From the NCBI GenBank assembly GCA_903907985.1, contig CAIVQG010000043.1, forward strand, positions 62,001-126,000: a stretch of DNA of 64,000 bases. The letters run 5' to 3'. Each line of letters starts with the position of its first letter. The first letter of the stretch is position 1. The notes below the pieces were generated by a model that saw nothing but the letters and a program-made list of their open reading frames with translations, was not told the origin of the DNA and did no database searches. This DNA comes from an uncultured delta proteobacterium. GTDB taxonomy: Bacteria > Desulfobacterota > Syntrophia > Syntrophales > Smithellaceae. This document shows positions 25,762 through 33,865 of the stretch, piece by piece. The translations under genes were made by a program, and so were the position numbers.

Positions 25762-25935
25762 CTATCCGCCCAGTTTTGCCACCAGATATTCAAGCTCATT
25801 CCAGCGGCGATAGGCGCAGTCCGGCTCTGTGTCCAGGCAAGACAACCTGTCGCTGGCCGTTCCAATTTTCCCGGCATCGTTACTCGCATAGAACACCGGT
25901 GAGTTTAAAGCGGTGGTCAACTGCGGTTTTTCCTC
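25762..25935 (-). pseudogene. Orphan copy of the 3' end of the ABC-F ATPase gene
   Basis: The reverse strand here reads through EEKPQLTTALNSPVFYASND... to NELEYLVAKLGG and a stop. It aligns without gaps to the last 55 or so residues of the ABC-F protein at 29416-31317 (EEKQQLTATLNSPAFYASKD... NELEDLAAQLR); I count 41 identities in 55 positions. The DNA is also clearly similar, at a constant offset of 3651 bp. The frame extends upstream to 26073, but that part (DICPDAEEGAVQRG and before) has no match to the ABC-F protein and no recognised domain. A 55-residue coiled-coil end without ATPase domains cannot work as ABC-F, so I call it a gene remnant; expression of a small protein of up to about 103 residues is not excluded. 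Confidence 0.8.
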
Positions 25936-26082
25936 ACCGCGCTGGACGGCCCCTTCTTCCGCATCCGGACAAATGTCGATAACTATCACGGCTGTTTCCG
26001 GTTTGCTCTTGATTAATGACTTTTCGTTTGTATGCTCAGTCATGACGGGTATCCCCGTTCTCGTTGAGGTCACAAGGGGCTC

Positions 26083-26475
26083 TTATTTAATCGGCCATTC
26101 TCCCCGTTCTTTGAGCACATCACGGTAAACCTCAAGCGCTTCATTAACGGCAGGCATACCCGCGTAGGTCGCAACCTGAAAGAAAATTTCAGCCAGTTTT
26201 TTGGGGTCACAGCCCACATTTAAGGCCGCGTTCACATGAAGTTTTAATTCACCGGTTGCCCTGAGGGCGGCAAGCATAGCACAAGCCGCCATCTGCCTTT
26301 CAGGAAGGGTTAAAACCGTCCGGGAATAAAGGTTGCCCGTTATAAAACGGGAAAATTCGTTGGCGAGGTCCTTATCAAATTCCCTCCACATCAGATAAGG
26401 GGGGTCCATCTTGATCCCTTTGCCAAAAAGTGTGTTCGCGGTCTCTTGGGTTCTTTTTTTGATGTCTTCGCTCAT
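26083..26475 (-). CDS. Carboxymuconolactone decarboxylase-family protein
   Basis: A 130-residue all-helical protein of the CMD/AhpD superfamily. The core ACAMLAALRATGELKLHVNAALNVGC followed by AEIFFQVATYAGMPAVNEAL corresponds to the family's conserved helices. It lacks the CxxC of AhpD peroxidases, so the gamma-carboxymuconolactone decarboxylase-like branch is more likely, but aromatic-degradation genes are not nearby and the substrate is unknown. It starts 117 bp after the biotin carboxylase gene on the same strand and may be co-transcribed with it. Confidence 0.85.
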   Translation of the reverse strand: MSEDIKKRTQETANTLFGKGIKMDPPYLMWREFDKDLANEFSRFITGNLYSRTVLTLPERQMAACAMLAALRATGELKLHVNAALNVGCDPKKLAEIFFQVATYAGMPAVNEALEVYRDVLKERGEWPIK

Positions 26476-26591
26476 GGTGTTTTCCTTTGGATTATTTTAT
26501 TTGTTCATTTTCAGTTGATGCTTCTTTAATGATTCTCATTTTCATTGAATGGCTTCCATTTAAATTAATCGATTATTATCCCTCACCAAGA

Positions 26592-28340
26592 TCAGTTGAC
26601 CTCTATGAGCATCAGTGCATCGCCCACATCGACTGTATCTCCCTGTTCCACCATGATATCGGAAATGCGGCCGTCAACATCGGAAATAATATGAGTATGC
26701 ATTTTCATGGCTTCTAAATCGATAAGAATATCGCCTGCCAGTACGACATCACCTATATCAAGCACCACTTTACTGACTTTCCCTTTGATAGGAGAACAGA
26801 TTATGCCCGCTCTTTTAAGTGTGCCAATTTCGTTCGAAGTAAGATGCTTCTTCTCCTTAAGATTGAGCAGGTCTTCACCATTTATGGATTGGTCCAACCG
26901 AGATTTCGCTGTTTCTTCCGCTTCCGCCAGGGCCTTGTAGACCTGCTCTTCAATGACATAATGGTCATATTTGGGGTAATTAAAAATTTCCGGATGGGTT
27001 TCCACATATCGGGTATCAAATTTGCGTTTTTTAAAGTCTTGTTCATCACAAATGGAAAGATACATGGGTATTGTTGTATTGGGTCCAATAATGACAAAAT
27101 CCATCAGCGCCCTTTTTAGACGATTGATGGTCTGTTCCCATTCATAACCCCAGACGATCAGCTTTACCAGCAGGGAATCATAAGCCATGGGAATACGATA
27201 TCCCCTGTATATAGTACCATCCAGGCGGATGCCGGGTCCGCCGGGCGGGTTGTAGATGTCGATATGCTTCCCGCCTTCCGGGAGGAAGTTGTTGTGGGGA
27301 TCCTCAGCGTTAATCCGGACCTCGATAGCAATACCCCTGATGTGAATCTGATCCTGACGTAAATCGAGTGCCCGACCTTCTGCGATCAGTATCTGGTGGC
27401 GGACGATATCGATGCCGGTTATCATTTCTGTTACCGGATGTTCAACCTGAAGGCGTGTGTTGACCTCCAGAAACCAGAATTCACGGGTTTTTGGATCAAC
27501 CAAAAATTCCACGGTGCCGGCATTTACGTAGTGGGATTCTTTTATAATAGCTATTGCTGACTGATGAATGTTTTCCAGAAGATTGCCGGGCAGATTTGCC
27601 GGTGCTACTTCGAGCAGTTTCTGATGACGGCGCTGAATGGAGCAATCCCTCGTTCCCAGATGGACAACGTTTCCGTATACGTCTGCCAGAACCTGAACCT
27701 CAATATGATAGGCATTTTCGATCGCTTTTTCAATATATATCCGATCATCATTGAACGCCAGCATTGCTTCAGAGCGCGCCTGATCCATTTGGCCTTTAAG
27801 ATCGTCATGCTCTTCCAGCTTTCTAATTCCTCTGCCTCCTCCTCCAGCCGTGGCCTTGAGCATGATGGGGTAACCGTATTTCTGAACAAAATTGTTCACC
27901 TCTTCAAGGCCGGCATCCCCGGCGGAGAGGCTTTGTGTTCCGGGAATCAGTGGTATGCCCGCCCGTTCGGCAATCTGCCGGGCAATAACCTTGTTGCCCA
28001 GATTCTTGATAACCTGAGGAGGCGGACCGATGAAGATGATACCTGCTTTCTCGCAGGCTTCGGCAAACTCAGTACTCTCGGAGAGAAAACCGTAACCCGG
28101 GTGAATGGCGTCCGCACCTGTCTGCTGGGCGGCCTGGATAATCTTTTCGATATCAAGATAATCCTTCACTGGCCGATCTCCGATCATTACAGCCTTATTG
28201 GCGAAGCGCAGATAATAGGCATCACCGTCTGATTTTTCGTAAACGGCAATGGCTTGAATATCAAGTTCTTTCAGTGTCCTGGTAATGCGTAGGGCAATCT
28301 CACCCCGGTTGGCAATTAATACCTTCTTGATTTTCTTCAT
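26592..28340 (-). CDS. Biotin carboxylase fused to a biotin carrier domain
   Basis: A 582-residue acyl-CoA/pyruvate carboxylase alpha-type subunit. Residues 1-450 form biotin carboxylase: N-terminal IANRGEIALRI, ATP-grasp glycine loop KATAGGGGRGIR, and EVNTRLQVEHPVTE with active-site residues. After a linker, the last 75 residues form a biotinyl domain with the biotinylated lysine K546 in EAMKM. It carboxylates biotin with ATP and bicarbonate. No carboxyltransferase partner is in the window, so the acceptor (acetyl-CoA, propionyl-CoA, pyruvate or another) cannot be decided. A minus-strand promoter lies about 120 bp upstream (28465-28493). Confidence 0.93.
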   Translation of the reverse strand: MKKIKKVLIANRGEIALRITRTLKELDIQAIAVYEKSDGDAYYLRFANKAVMIGDRPVKDYLDIEKIIQAAQQTGADAIHPGYGFLSESTEFAEACEKAGIIFIGPPPQVIKNLGNKVIARQIAERAGIPLIPGTQSLSAGDAGLEEVNNFVQKYGYPIMLKATAGGGGRGIRKLEEHDDLKGQMDQARSEAMLAFNDDRIYIEKAIENAYHIEVQVLADVYGNVVHLGTRDCSIQRRHQKLLEVAPANLPGNLLENIHQSAIAIIKESHYVNAGTVEFLVDPKTREFWFLEVNTRLQVEHPVTEMITGIDIVRHQILIAEGRALDLRQDQIHIRGIAIEVRINAEDPHNNFLPEGGKHIDIYNPPGGPGIRLDGTIYRGYRIPMAYDSLLVKLIVWGYEWEQTINRLKRALMDFVIIGPNTTIPMYLSICDEQDFKKRKFDTRYVETHPEIFNYPKYDHYVIEEQVYKALAEAEETAKSRLDQSINGEDLLNLKEKKHLTSNEIGTLKRAGIICSPIKGKVSKVVLDIGDVVLAGDILIDLEAMKMHTHIISDVDGRISDIMVEQGDTVDVGDALMLIEVN

Positions 28341-28753
28341 GTATCCTTACCTTCTCCTTGACAGATCACCTTATTTGAAATCATTGCTCGCCTTGAACGG
28401 CTCCTATTTGTTTCTGAGTTATGGCTGATTTTATAACCTGAAATACAAATACAAGGGTCTGATGTTTATAATGATATTTTTTCATAACGTCAAGAAAAGT
28501 TCGCACCCTGATGATAAATCTTGAATTTTTTAAATCAAAAGCCTCGCCGCAGGACAGTTTTCGCAAGAGAAACATTTTCATGGTTGCTTTTTCTCGCAAT
28601 TGTTGTTTTGCTCTGGTAGGTAACAATATAAATATAAATAAAAATAAAAATATAAATCACATAAGCCCCGGCTCCATTTAAGAAAATTGAAGGTTTTCAG
28701 AATGCGGCGAGGCCGTCTTTAAAAGACCTCCCCAGCGGAGAGAAAAGGTTGAA
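28341..28753. other. Divergent intergenic region
   Basis: These 413 bp hold the minus-strand promoter of the biotin carboxylase gene and, at about 28624-28658, a low-complexity A/T tract of repeated AAATA units. A short minus-strand frame (28381-28626) overlaps that promoter and has no recognisable features. Nothing else is apparent. Confidence 0.5.
28465..28493 (-). promoter_or_regulatory. Promoter of the biotin carboxylase gene
   Basis: On the minus strand TTGACG (28493-28488), 17 bp, TATAAA (28470-28465). Predicted start near 28458, leaving a leader of about 118 nt. Confidence 0.6.
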
Positions 28754-29092
28754 ATGCTTAGAAAGCCTGTTGAAAAACAATCCTGCGTCGGTTGTGGCTA
28801 TTGCTGCATCCGCAATACCTGCAGCTTCGGCGTGGCCAAGCATCCCCAGGATCTGGATAAGACCTGTCCGGAGCTGTCCTGGACGGGGACCCGTTACACT
28901 TGCAAACTGATGGCCGCTGATAACAAACTGGCGGATTTTTATCGGCGGGAACTGCAGGCCGGCGGGGGATGTCGTTCCTTCAATAATCCCTGGCGACAGG
29001 ACGTGCGGAAACGAGAGGGGCCGGAAAACCTCTCGGGCAGGAGCGGAACCCCCAGACCTCTGACGCCGGATGAAGAGCTTGATCGTAAATAG
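28754..29092 (+). CDS. Cysteine-rich protein, YkgJ-like zinc/iron-chelating pattern
   Basis: A 112-residue protein opening with SCVGCGYCCIRNTC, followed by DKTCPEL, YTCKLM and GGCRSF. The C-x2-C-G-x-C-C cluster plus spaced later cysteines resembles the YkgJ/zinc- or iron-chelating domain family, whose members are thought to bind a metal or Fe-S cluster; function is generally unknown. About ten cysteines in the first 80 residues support a real metal-binding protein, while the C-terminal 35 residues are charged and probably disordered. It lies alone, divergent from the biotin carboxylase gene. Ribosome site weak (GGAGAG at a distance). Confidence 0.6.
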   Translation: MLRKPVEKQSCVGCGYCCIRNTCSFGVAKHPQDLDKTCPELSWTGTRYTCKLMAADNKLADFYRRELQAGGGCRSFNNPWRQDVRKREGPENLSGRSGTPRPLTPDEELDRK

Positions 29093-29415
29093 CGTCGGTG
29101 CCACAACCCACATATTCGGTGGCTAATATCTTGAAATCAACTTCACTGGGCAACCTCTCCAGGGTCGTGCAGGGGGTGTGAATCGTTTGGCTGACGAGCG
29201 TTTTGATTTGTGCAAGACGCGTGCGATTGATAGGAGCCTGTACGTGCACAATCGTACTTTCGATCTCAACTGCCTCAATTGCCTCAATTGCAGTCTAATC
29301 ATCCTTGTCCGTTATTTTCCATTGGCTAGAATGATCCGGCAGCTTTTTTCAAAAATGCCGAGATAATGCATCAAGCTATCAATCTTTTCCCAGCTTTCAG
29401 AAGAAACACTTCAAT
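29093..29415. other. Intergenic region downstream of the ABC-F gene
   Basis: 323 bp with no convincing gene. It includes a small tandem duplication (CCTCAATTG twice, about 29273-29290) and a partly open minus-strand frame that overlaps the Cys-rich gene and has no recognisable domain. No clear terminator for either converging transcript. Confidence 0.45.
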
Positions 29416-31317
29416 CTACCTGAGTTGCGCCGCCAGGTCTTCCAGTTCATTCCAGCGGCGATAGGCACAGTCCATCTCTGTGTCCAGGCAAGCCAACCTG
29501 TCGCTGGTAGTCCTGATTTTGGCGGTATCTTTGCTCGCATAGAACGCTGGTGAATTTAAAGTGGCGGTCAACTGCTGTTTTTCCTCTTCCAGTGCTTCTA
29601 TTTTTTGCGGCAAATCCTGGAACTCCTGCGTTTCTTTGAAAGAGAGTTTACGCTTCTGGGGCGGCAGCTTTTCTTTGGTTGGTTTTTCTTGCTTTGGATT
29701 TGCCCCGTCCGGCTGCGGCCGCACAATACGCTGTCTGAGCCAGTCATCATAACCACCGATATATTCCTGCAGTTGCTCTTCTCCCTCAAAAACAATTGTG
29801 GATGTAACCACATTGTTGAGAAACGCGCGATCATGGCTGACCATTAAGATCGTGCCTTTATATTCCAGCAGCCTGTCTTCGAGTAATTCCAGTGTTTCGG
29901 CATCCAGGTCGTTGGTAGGTTCGTCCAGTACCAGCACATTAGAAGGTATGCTGAAGAGTTTGGCCAGCAGCAACCGGTTACGTTCCCCGCCGGAAAGGGA
30001 CGAGACTGGAGCCATGATCTGTGCCGGAGGAAAGAGAAAATCTTGAAGATAACCAACGATATGCCGGGGAAATCCGTCGATGAAGACGGTGTCGTTGCCG
30101 GAGGCAATATTATCCTTGAGCGTCTTGTTTTCGTCGAGTTGACCCCGCAGTTGATCAAAATAGGCAATCTGTATCCCCGTGCCTTGGCGGATGCGACCAT
30201 GTTGCGGCGTCAGCTCACCCAGCAGAATTTTAAGGATCGTGGTTTTGCCGGAGCCATTGGGTCCGATGATGCCCACCTTATCGCCGCGGATGATAACTGT
30301 GGAGAATTCTTTTATGATTTTTTTATTTTCGTAAGCGAAGCTGATATTTTCAGCCTCCACTACTATCCTGCCGCCTCTTTCGGCCTCCTGAATTGCCAGG
30401 CGCGCCAAGCCTGTCTGTGTCTGTCTTCGGGCACGCTCCTCGCGCATCTGCGTGAGAGCACGAACTCTGCCTTCGTTCCGGGTCCGTCGCGCCTTAACGC
30501 CCTGCCGGACCCAGACTTCCTCTCTGGCCAGCTTTTTATCAAATTCCTGCCATTGTTTTTCTTCCGAGTCCAGCATTGCTTGCCGGCGTTCGAGATATGA
30601 GCGGTAATTGCAGGCAAAGGATATCAATTTGCCCCGGTCAATTTCCACAATGCGCAGGGCCAATCTTTGGAGAAATGCGCGGTCATGGGTTACAAAAATG
30701 ATGGCTTTTTCATAATTCAGCAAAAAATCCTCCAGCCAGAGGATGGCATTGATATCCAAATGGTTGGTAGGTTCATCGAGCAGGAGAAGATCTGGTTCGC
30801 CAACCAGTGCCCGGGCCATAAAAACCCGGCGTTTCATTCCGGCGGATAAGGTACGAAATTCAGCATTTTCATTAAGCCCGGTCCGGCTGATGATCCTTTC
30901 GACTTGCAGGTGGTAATTCCAGGCGCCTGATGACTCCAACTGGTGCTGGGCATATTCAAGTTTGTTAAGCAGGCCATTGGCACCATTTCGGGCAATTTGC
31001 AGGGTAAGGTCGTGATAACCTCTCAATAGATCCAGATGCTCCCGGCTGCCTGCGGCCACGATATCATAGATCGTGCCCGCTAGATCGTCCGGGACATCCT
31101 GGGGAAGCAGGCTTACGCGGATTTCATTGCCTTTAATGATCTGGCCCGTGTCCGGAACTATAAGGCCTGTGAGCATTTTCATGAGGGTGGACTTGCCGGA
31201 ACCATTGCGGCCCAGAAGTCCAATTCTTTCGCCGGCCTCAATCTGGAGCGTGGCCGAAGCAAGCAGGAGCGGTCCGCCGAAGCTTACCGAAACATTATTA
31301 ATCCATATTAGTCCCAT
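29416..31317 (-). CDS. ABC-F family ATPase (Uup/EttA-type)
   Basis: A 633-residue soluble protein with two ABC domains on one chain and no membrane segments, as in ABC-F ribosome-associated ATPases. Walker A motifs are GRNGSGKST (about 36-44) and GPNGSGKTT; signatures are LSAGMKRRV (first, non-canonical) and LSGGERNRL (second); Walker B motifs are LLLLDEPTNHLD and VLVLDEPTNDLD. The inter-domain linker is basic. The C-terminal 90 residues form a predicted coiled coil (EALEEEKQQL onwards), as in Uup. The last 57 codons are duplicated at 25762-25935. Likely role is in translation or ribosome rescue; resistance function cannot be inferred. Confidence 0.93.
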   Translation of the reverse strand: MGLIWINNVSVSFGGPLLLASATLQIEAGERIGLLGRNGSGKSTLMKMLTGLIVPDTGQIIKGNEIRVSLLPQDVPDDLAGTIYDIVAAGSREHLDLLRGYHDLTLQIARNGANGLLNKLEYAQHQLESSGAWNYHLQVERIISRTGLNENAEFRTLSAGMKRRVFMARALVGEPDLLLLDEPTNHLDINAILWLEDFLLNYEKAIIFVTHDRAFLQRLALRIVEIDRGKLISFACNYRSYLERRQAMLDSEEKQWQEFDKKLAREEVWVRQGVKARRTRNEGRVRALTQMREERARRQTQTGLARLAIQEAERGGRIVVEAENISFAYENKKIIKEFSTVIIRGDKVGIIGPNGSGKTTILKILLGELTPQHGRIRQGTGIQIAYFDQLRGQLDENKTLKDNIASGNDTVFIDGFPRHIVGYLQDFLFPPAQIMAPVSSLSGGERNRLLLAKLFSIPSNVLVLDEPTNDLDAETLELLEDRLLEYKGTILMVSHDRAFLNNVVTSTIVFEGEEQLQEYIGGYDDWLRQRIVRPQPDGANPKQEKPTKEKLPPQKRKLSFKETQEFQDLPQKIEALEEEKQQLTATLNSPAFYASKDTAKIRTTSDRLACLDTEMDCAYRRWNELEDLAAQLR

Positions 31318-31731
31318 AATCTTTTACTCATTTCTTTGCTTTTCAGGACACTTCGTGCCCATCATCTGATTCCGGTAAAGATAATATTGTTTATTCGCAA
31401 TGCGACTTATCACATTTCTTGGCTGGGCGCATCTTTATCATTGCCTTTACTTTGTTAATAATCAGAGGGGATGTTTTGTTGTAAGAAGCTAAACCAATTA
31501 AATATATTCCTATTTTTCATATTCCTTTTATTCCCGGCCTTATCTTTAAATCGAAATTAGATGCATTACCAGCTTGATCATTTTTAAGAAATGTGGGTAT
31601 AGGGCGGTGAAGACAACTGTAGAACGAAGTATTCTTTTTGTCGGGCAAAAGGTAAATATTTTACTTGACAAACAAAGCAAAGTTACATAACTTGCGCCTT
31701 TAAATTTTTTATCACTTGGTGGTTTTAATTT
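31318..31731. other. Divergent region between the ABC-F gene and rplM
   Basis: 414 bp, AT-rich. It contains the rplM promoter described separately; I see no gene or further repeat. Confidence 0.5.
31665..31693 (+). promoter_or_regulatory. Promoter of rplM-rpsI
   Basis: TTGACA (31665-31670), 17 bp, TAACTT (31688-31693), with the rplM ATG about 40 bp further on. Strong -35, weak -10. Confidence 0.6.
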
Positions 31732-32160
31732 ATGAAGACTTACATGGCAAAAACTGAAGCACCGAACAGCGAATGGTATATGGTGGACGCATCCGGTAAA
31801 GTATTAGGAAGATTGGCTGCGGAGATAGCGCACCGGCTGAGAGGTAAACATAAGGCGACTTACACACCGCATGTCGATACCGGCGATTTTATTATTGTCG
31901 TTAATGCAGATAAAATTATCTTAACCGGCAAAAAGCTGACGGACAAGATTTATTATCATTATTCTGGTTATCCCGGTGGATTAAGAGAAACAAGTGCAGG
32001 GAAAATGCTGGCCGAGAAGCCGGAGAATTTAATTCGCATTGCAGTTGCGGGCATGTTACCCAAGACTAATCTGGGCAGGAAAATGTCGCGAAAACTGAAG
32101 GTTTATGCCGGTAATGCTCATCCGCATGAAGCGCAGTGTCCGCATATTCTTACTGTTTGA
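31732..32160 (+). CDS. rplM: 50S ribosomal protein L13
   Basis: L13 is an early-assembling protein of the large ribosomal subunit. The 142-residue protein has the usual length and pattern: [27 protein letters not shown] near the start, [16 protein letters not shown], and [21 protein letters not shown] at the end. It forms the standard two-gene operon with rpsI, 52 bp downstream. The ATG is preceded by GGTGG. Confidence 0.98.
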   Translation: MKTYMAKTEAPNSEWYMVDASGKVLGRLAAEIAHRLRGKHKATYTPHVDTGDFIIVVNADKIILTGKKLTDKIYYHYSGYPGGLRETSAGKMLAEKPENLIRIAVAGMLPKTNLGRKMSRKLKVYAGNAHPHEAQCPHILTV

Positions 32161-32212
32161 TTTCCCCGCTTAATATAAGATTTATTTGATACTTACTAAT
32201 TTTGGAGAAGGT

Positions 32213-32611
32213 ATGACACAGACACAAGAACGTTATTACGCAACGGGTAAAAGAAAAAGCGCCATAGCTCGTGTTTATATGAAATCGGGCAGTGGCAATA
32301 TAGTAGTTAATAAAAGAAGCTATGAGGAATATTTTACCCGCCCCAGCTTAAAAATGATTATTAGGCAGCCTTTCGAGATTACCGGAAAAAATGGCCAGTT
32401 TGATTTATATGTTAACGTCAGTGGCGGAGGAGCCGCCGGTCAGGCTGGAGCAGTCAAGCATGGAATTTCTAAGGCCCTCCTGGAATATGATGTCCAACTG
32501 CGTCCTATCCTGAAAAAAGCCGGTTTCCTGACCAGAGATGCCCGGATTAAAGAAAGAAAGAAGTATGGGCAACCGGGTGCAAGGAAAAGATTCCAATTCT
32601 CCAAGCGTTAA
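32213..32611 (+). CDS. rpsI: 30S ribosomal protein S9
   Basis: S9 contacts P-site tRNA with its C-terminal tail. From the ATG behind TTGGAGAAGG the protein has 132 residues, the usual length; an upstream TTG or similar start would add nine unrelated residues. Visible hallmarks are [21 protein letters not shown], the [20 protein letters not shown] loop and the basic [17 protein letters not shown] tail ending in the invariant KR. Followed by a terminator. Confidence 0.98.
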   Translation: MTQTQERYYATGKRKSAIARVYMKSGSGNIVVNKRSYEEYFTRPSLKMIIRQPFEITGKNGQFDLYVNVSGGGAAGQAGAVKHGISKALLEYDVQLRPILKKAGFLTRDARIKERKKYGQPGARKRFQFSKR

Positions 32612-32622
32612 ATTTTACAAAC

Positions 32623-32650
32623 AGGGGGGCTTCGAGCCTCCCTTTTTTTT
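32623..32650 (+). terminator. Terminator between rpsI and argC, abutting the argC ribosome site
   Basis: AGGGGGGCT-TCG-AGCCTCCCT (one G-T pair) followed by eight T in total. The T-run runs directly into GGAG, the ribosome site of argC, leaving no room for a separate promoter. Confidence 0.85.
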
Positions 32651-32659
32651 GGAGTTTTT

Positions 32660-33697
32660 ATGATTAAAACAGCAGTATTTGGAGCCAGTGGTTATACCGG
32701 ACAGGAACTTACGCGAATTTTGTCCGGTCATCCGGAAGTTGACCTGATTGCTGTCACTTCGCGACGTTTTGACACTCAGCCGGTAACCGAGGTGTTTCCC
32801 TCACTTGGCGGTTTAACACCATTAAAGTATCAAAATGCAGCGCCGGCAGATATAGCTAAAATCTGTGACGTCGTTTTTCTGGCCCTTCCCCACGGAATTT
32901 CTATGGAGATCGCCCCGGTTTTTATACAAGCCGGCAAGAAGGTAATTGATCTTTCCGCTGATTATCGTTTGCGGGATGTCAGCACTTACGAAAAGTGGTA
33001 TGCGCAACATTCCAGCGCAGGTCATTTAAAAGATGCTGTTTATGGAATTCCTGAACTCTACCGGCAGCAGATTAAGGATACGGCGCTTGTTGCTAATCCG
33101 GGTTGCTATCCGACAAGCATTATTTTAGGATTGGCCCCGGCCTTAAGAAACCAGCTTTTAGATGTAAACACAATCATTGCTGATTCCGCGTCCGGCGTCA
33201 GTGGGGCAGGTAGGGAACCGCAAACCGGTTCGCTGTTTTGTGAAGTTGACGGTGGATTTAAGGCTTATAAAGTAGGGAATCATCGGCATACTCCGGAAAT
33301 CGAGCAGGAATTGAACTCTTTAGCCGGCGAAAAATTTACAATTTCATTCACACCGCATTTACTGCCTGTCAAACGGGGAATTTTGAGTACGATTTATGCG
33401 AATTTAAAGAAAGAAGTCACTTTGCCGGAATTGCATTCTCTTTATTCGTCTTTTTATGCGCAAGAGAAATTTGTACGGATTTGTCCTTCCGGATTATTTC
33501 CGAATATTTCTTCTGTTTGCGGCTCCAATTACTGTGATATCGGTCTGACTATTGATCTGCGGACAAAAAGGGTAATTATCGTCTCGGCAATTGACAATCT
33601 GGTTAAGGGTGCTGCCGGGCAAGCCGTGCAGAACATGAATATCCTCTGCAACTTCAAAGAAGATACGGGCTTGCAGATGGCCCCGCTTTACCCTTAG
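32660..33697 (+). CDS. argC: N-acetyl-gamma-glutamyl-phosphate reductase
   Basis: ArgC reduces N-acetylglutamyl phosphate with NADPH in arginine synthesis. The 345-residue protein shows the nucleotide-binding start FGASGYTGQELTRIL, the catalytic cysteine in NPGCYPTS, and the conserved HTPEIEQEL and FTPHLLPVKRGILSTIYA stretches. No other arg genes are in the window, so it stands apart from its pathway. Its ribosome site is fused to the rpsI terminator, suggesting expression by terminator read-through from the rplM promoter or from a start inside rpsI. Confidence 0.96.
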   Translation: MIKTAVFGASGYTGQELTRILSGHPEVDLIAVTSRRFDTQPVTEVFPSLGGLTPLKYQNAAPADIAKICDVVFLALPHGISMEIAPVFIQAGKKVIDLSADYRLRDVSTYEKWYAQHSSAGHLKDAVYGIPELYRQQIKDTALVANPGCYPTSIILGLAPALRNQLLDVNTIIADSASGVSGAGREPQTGSLFCEVDGGFKAYKVGNHRHTPEIEQELNSLAGEKFTISFTPHLLPVKRGILSTIYANLKKEVTLPELHSLYSSFYAQEKFVRICPSGLFPNISSVCGSNYCDIGLTIDLRTKRVIIVSAIDNLVKGAAGQAVQNMNILCNFKEDTGLQMAPLYP

Positions 33698-33821
33698 GGG
33701 CCGTTATAAAATAACCACCCATGCTGGTTTTGTGACCTCGCGGGACCTTTGGTTTATCAGGTTATGACAAGACTATTTCGTTACGGCCCCTCATGCCGGT
33801 GACGATATTATAATGGTTAAA
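33696..33821. repeat. Long intergenic repeat with AGGGGCCGT terminal inverted repeats, copy 1
   Basis: AGGGGCCGTTA (33696-33706, overlapping the argC stop) and TTACGGCCCCT (33781-33791) face each other. Inside are GTGACCTCGCG (33732-33742) and TCAGGTTATGACAAGAC (33757-33773). Similarity to the copy at 39901 continues past the right arm (CCGGTGACGATATTATAAT). No coding potential, no transposase. Confidence 0.7.
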
Positions 33822-33865
33822 GGTATTATTGATGAACGGCTTAATAAACTTCTGATAGGATAACT

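Noticed and set aside
25936-26073. Upstream extension of the orphan ABC-F gene end to a 103-residue frame
   Set aside because: The extra ~45 residues match neither the ABC-F protein nor a family I know; the frame may simply be open by chance, so only the homologous part is annotated.
28358-28390. TTGACA on the + strand near 28358 as a promoter
   Set aside because: No acceptable -10 at 16-18 bp, and it faces no + strand gene closer than about 360 bp.
28381-28626. 81-codon minus-strand frame upstream of the biotin carboxylase gene
   Set aside because: It overlaps the likely promoter (28465-28493) and has no recognisable motif.
28980-29249. 89-codon minus-strand frame antisense to the end of the Cys-rich gene
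   Set aside because: No domain recognised and about a third of it is antisense to a better candidate; possibly a remnant but unsupported.
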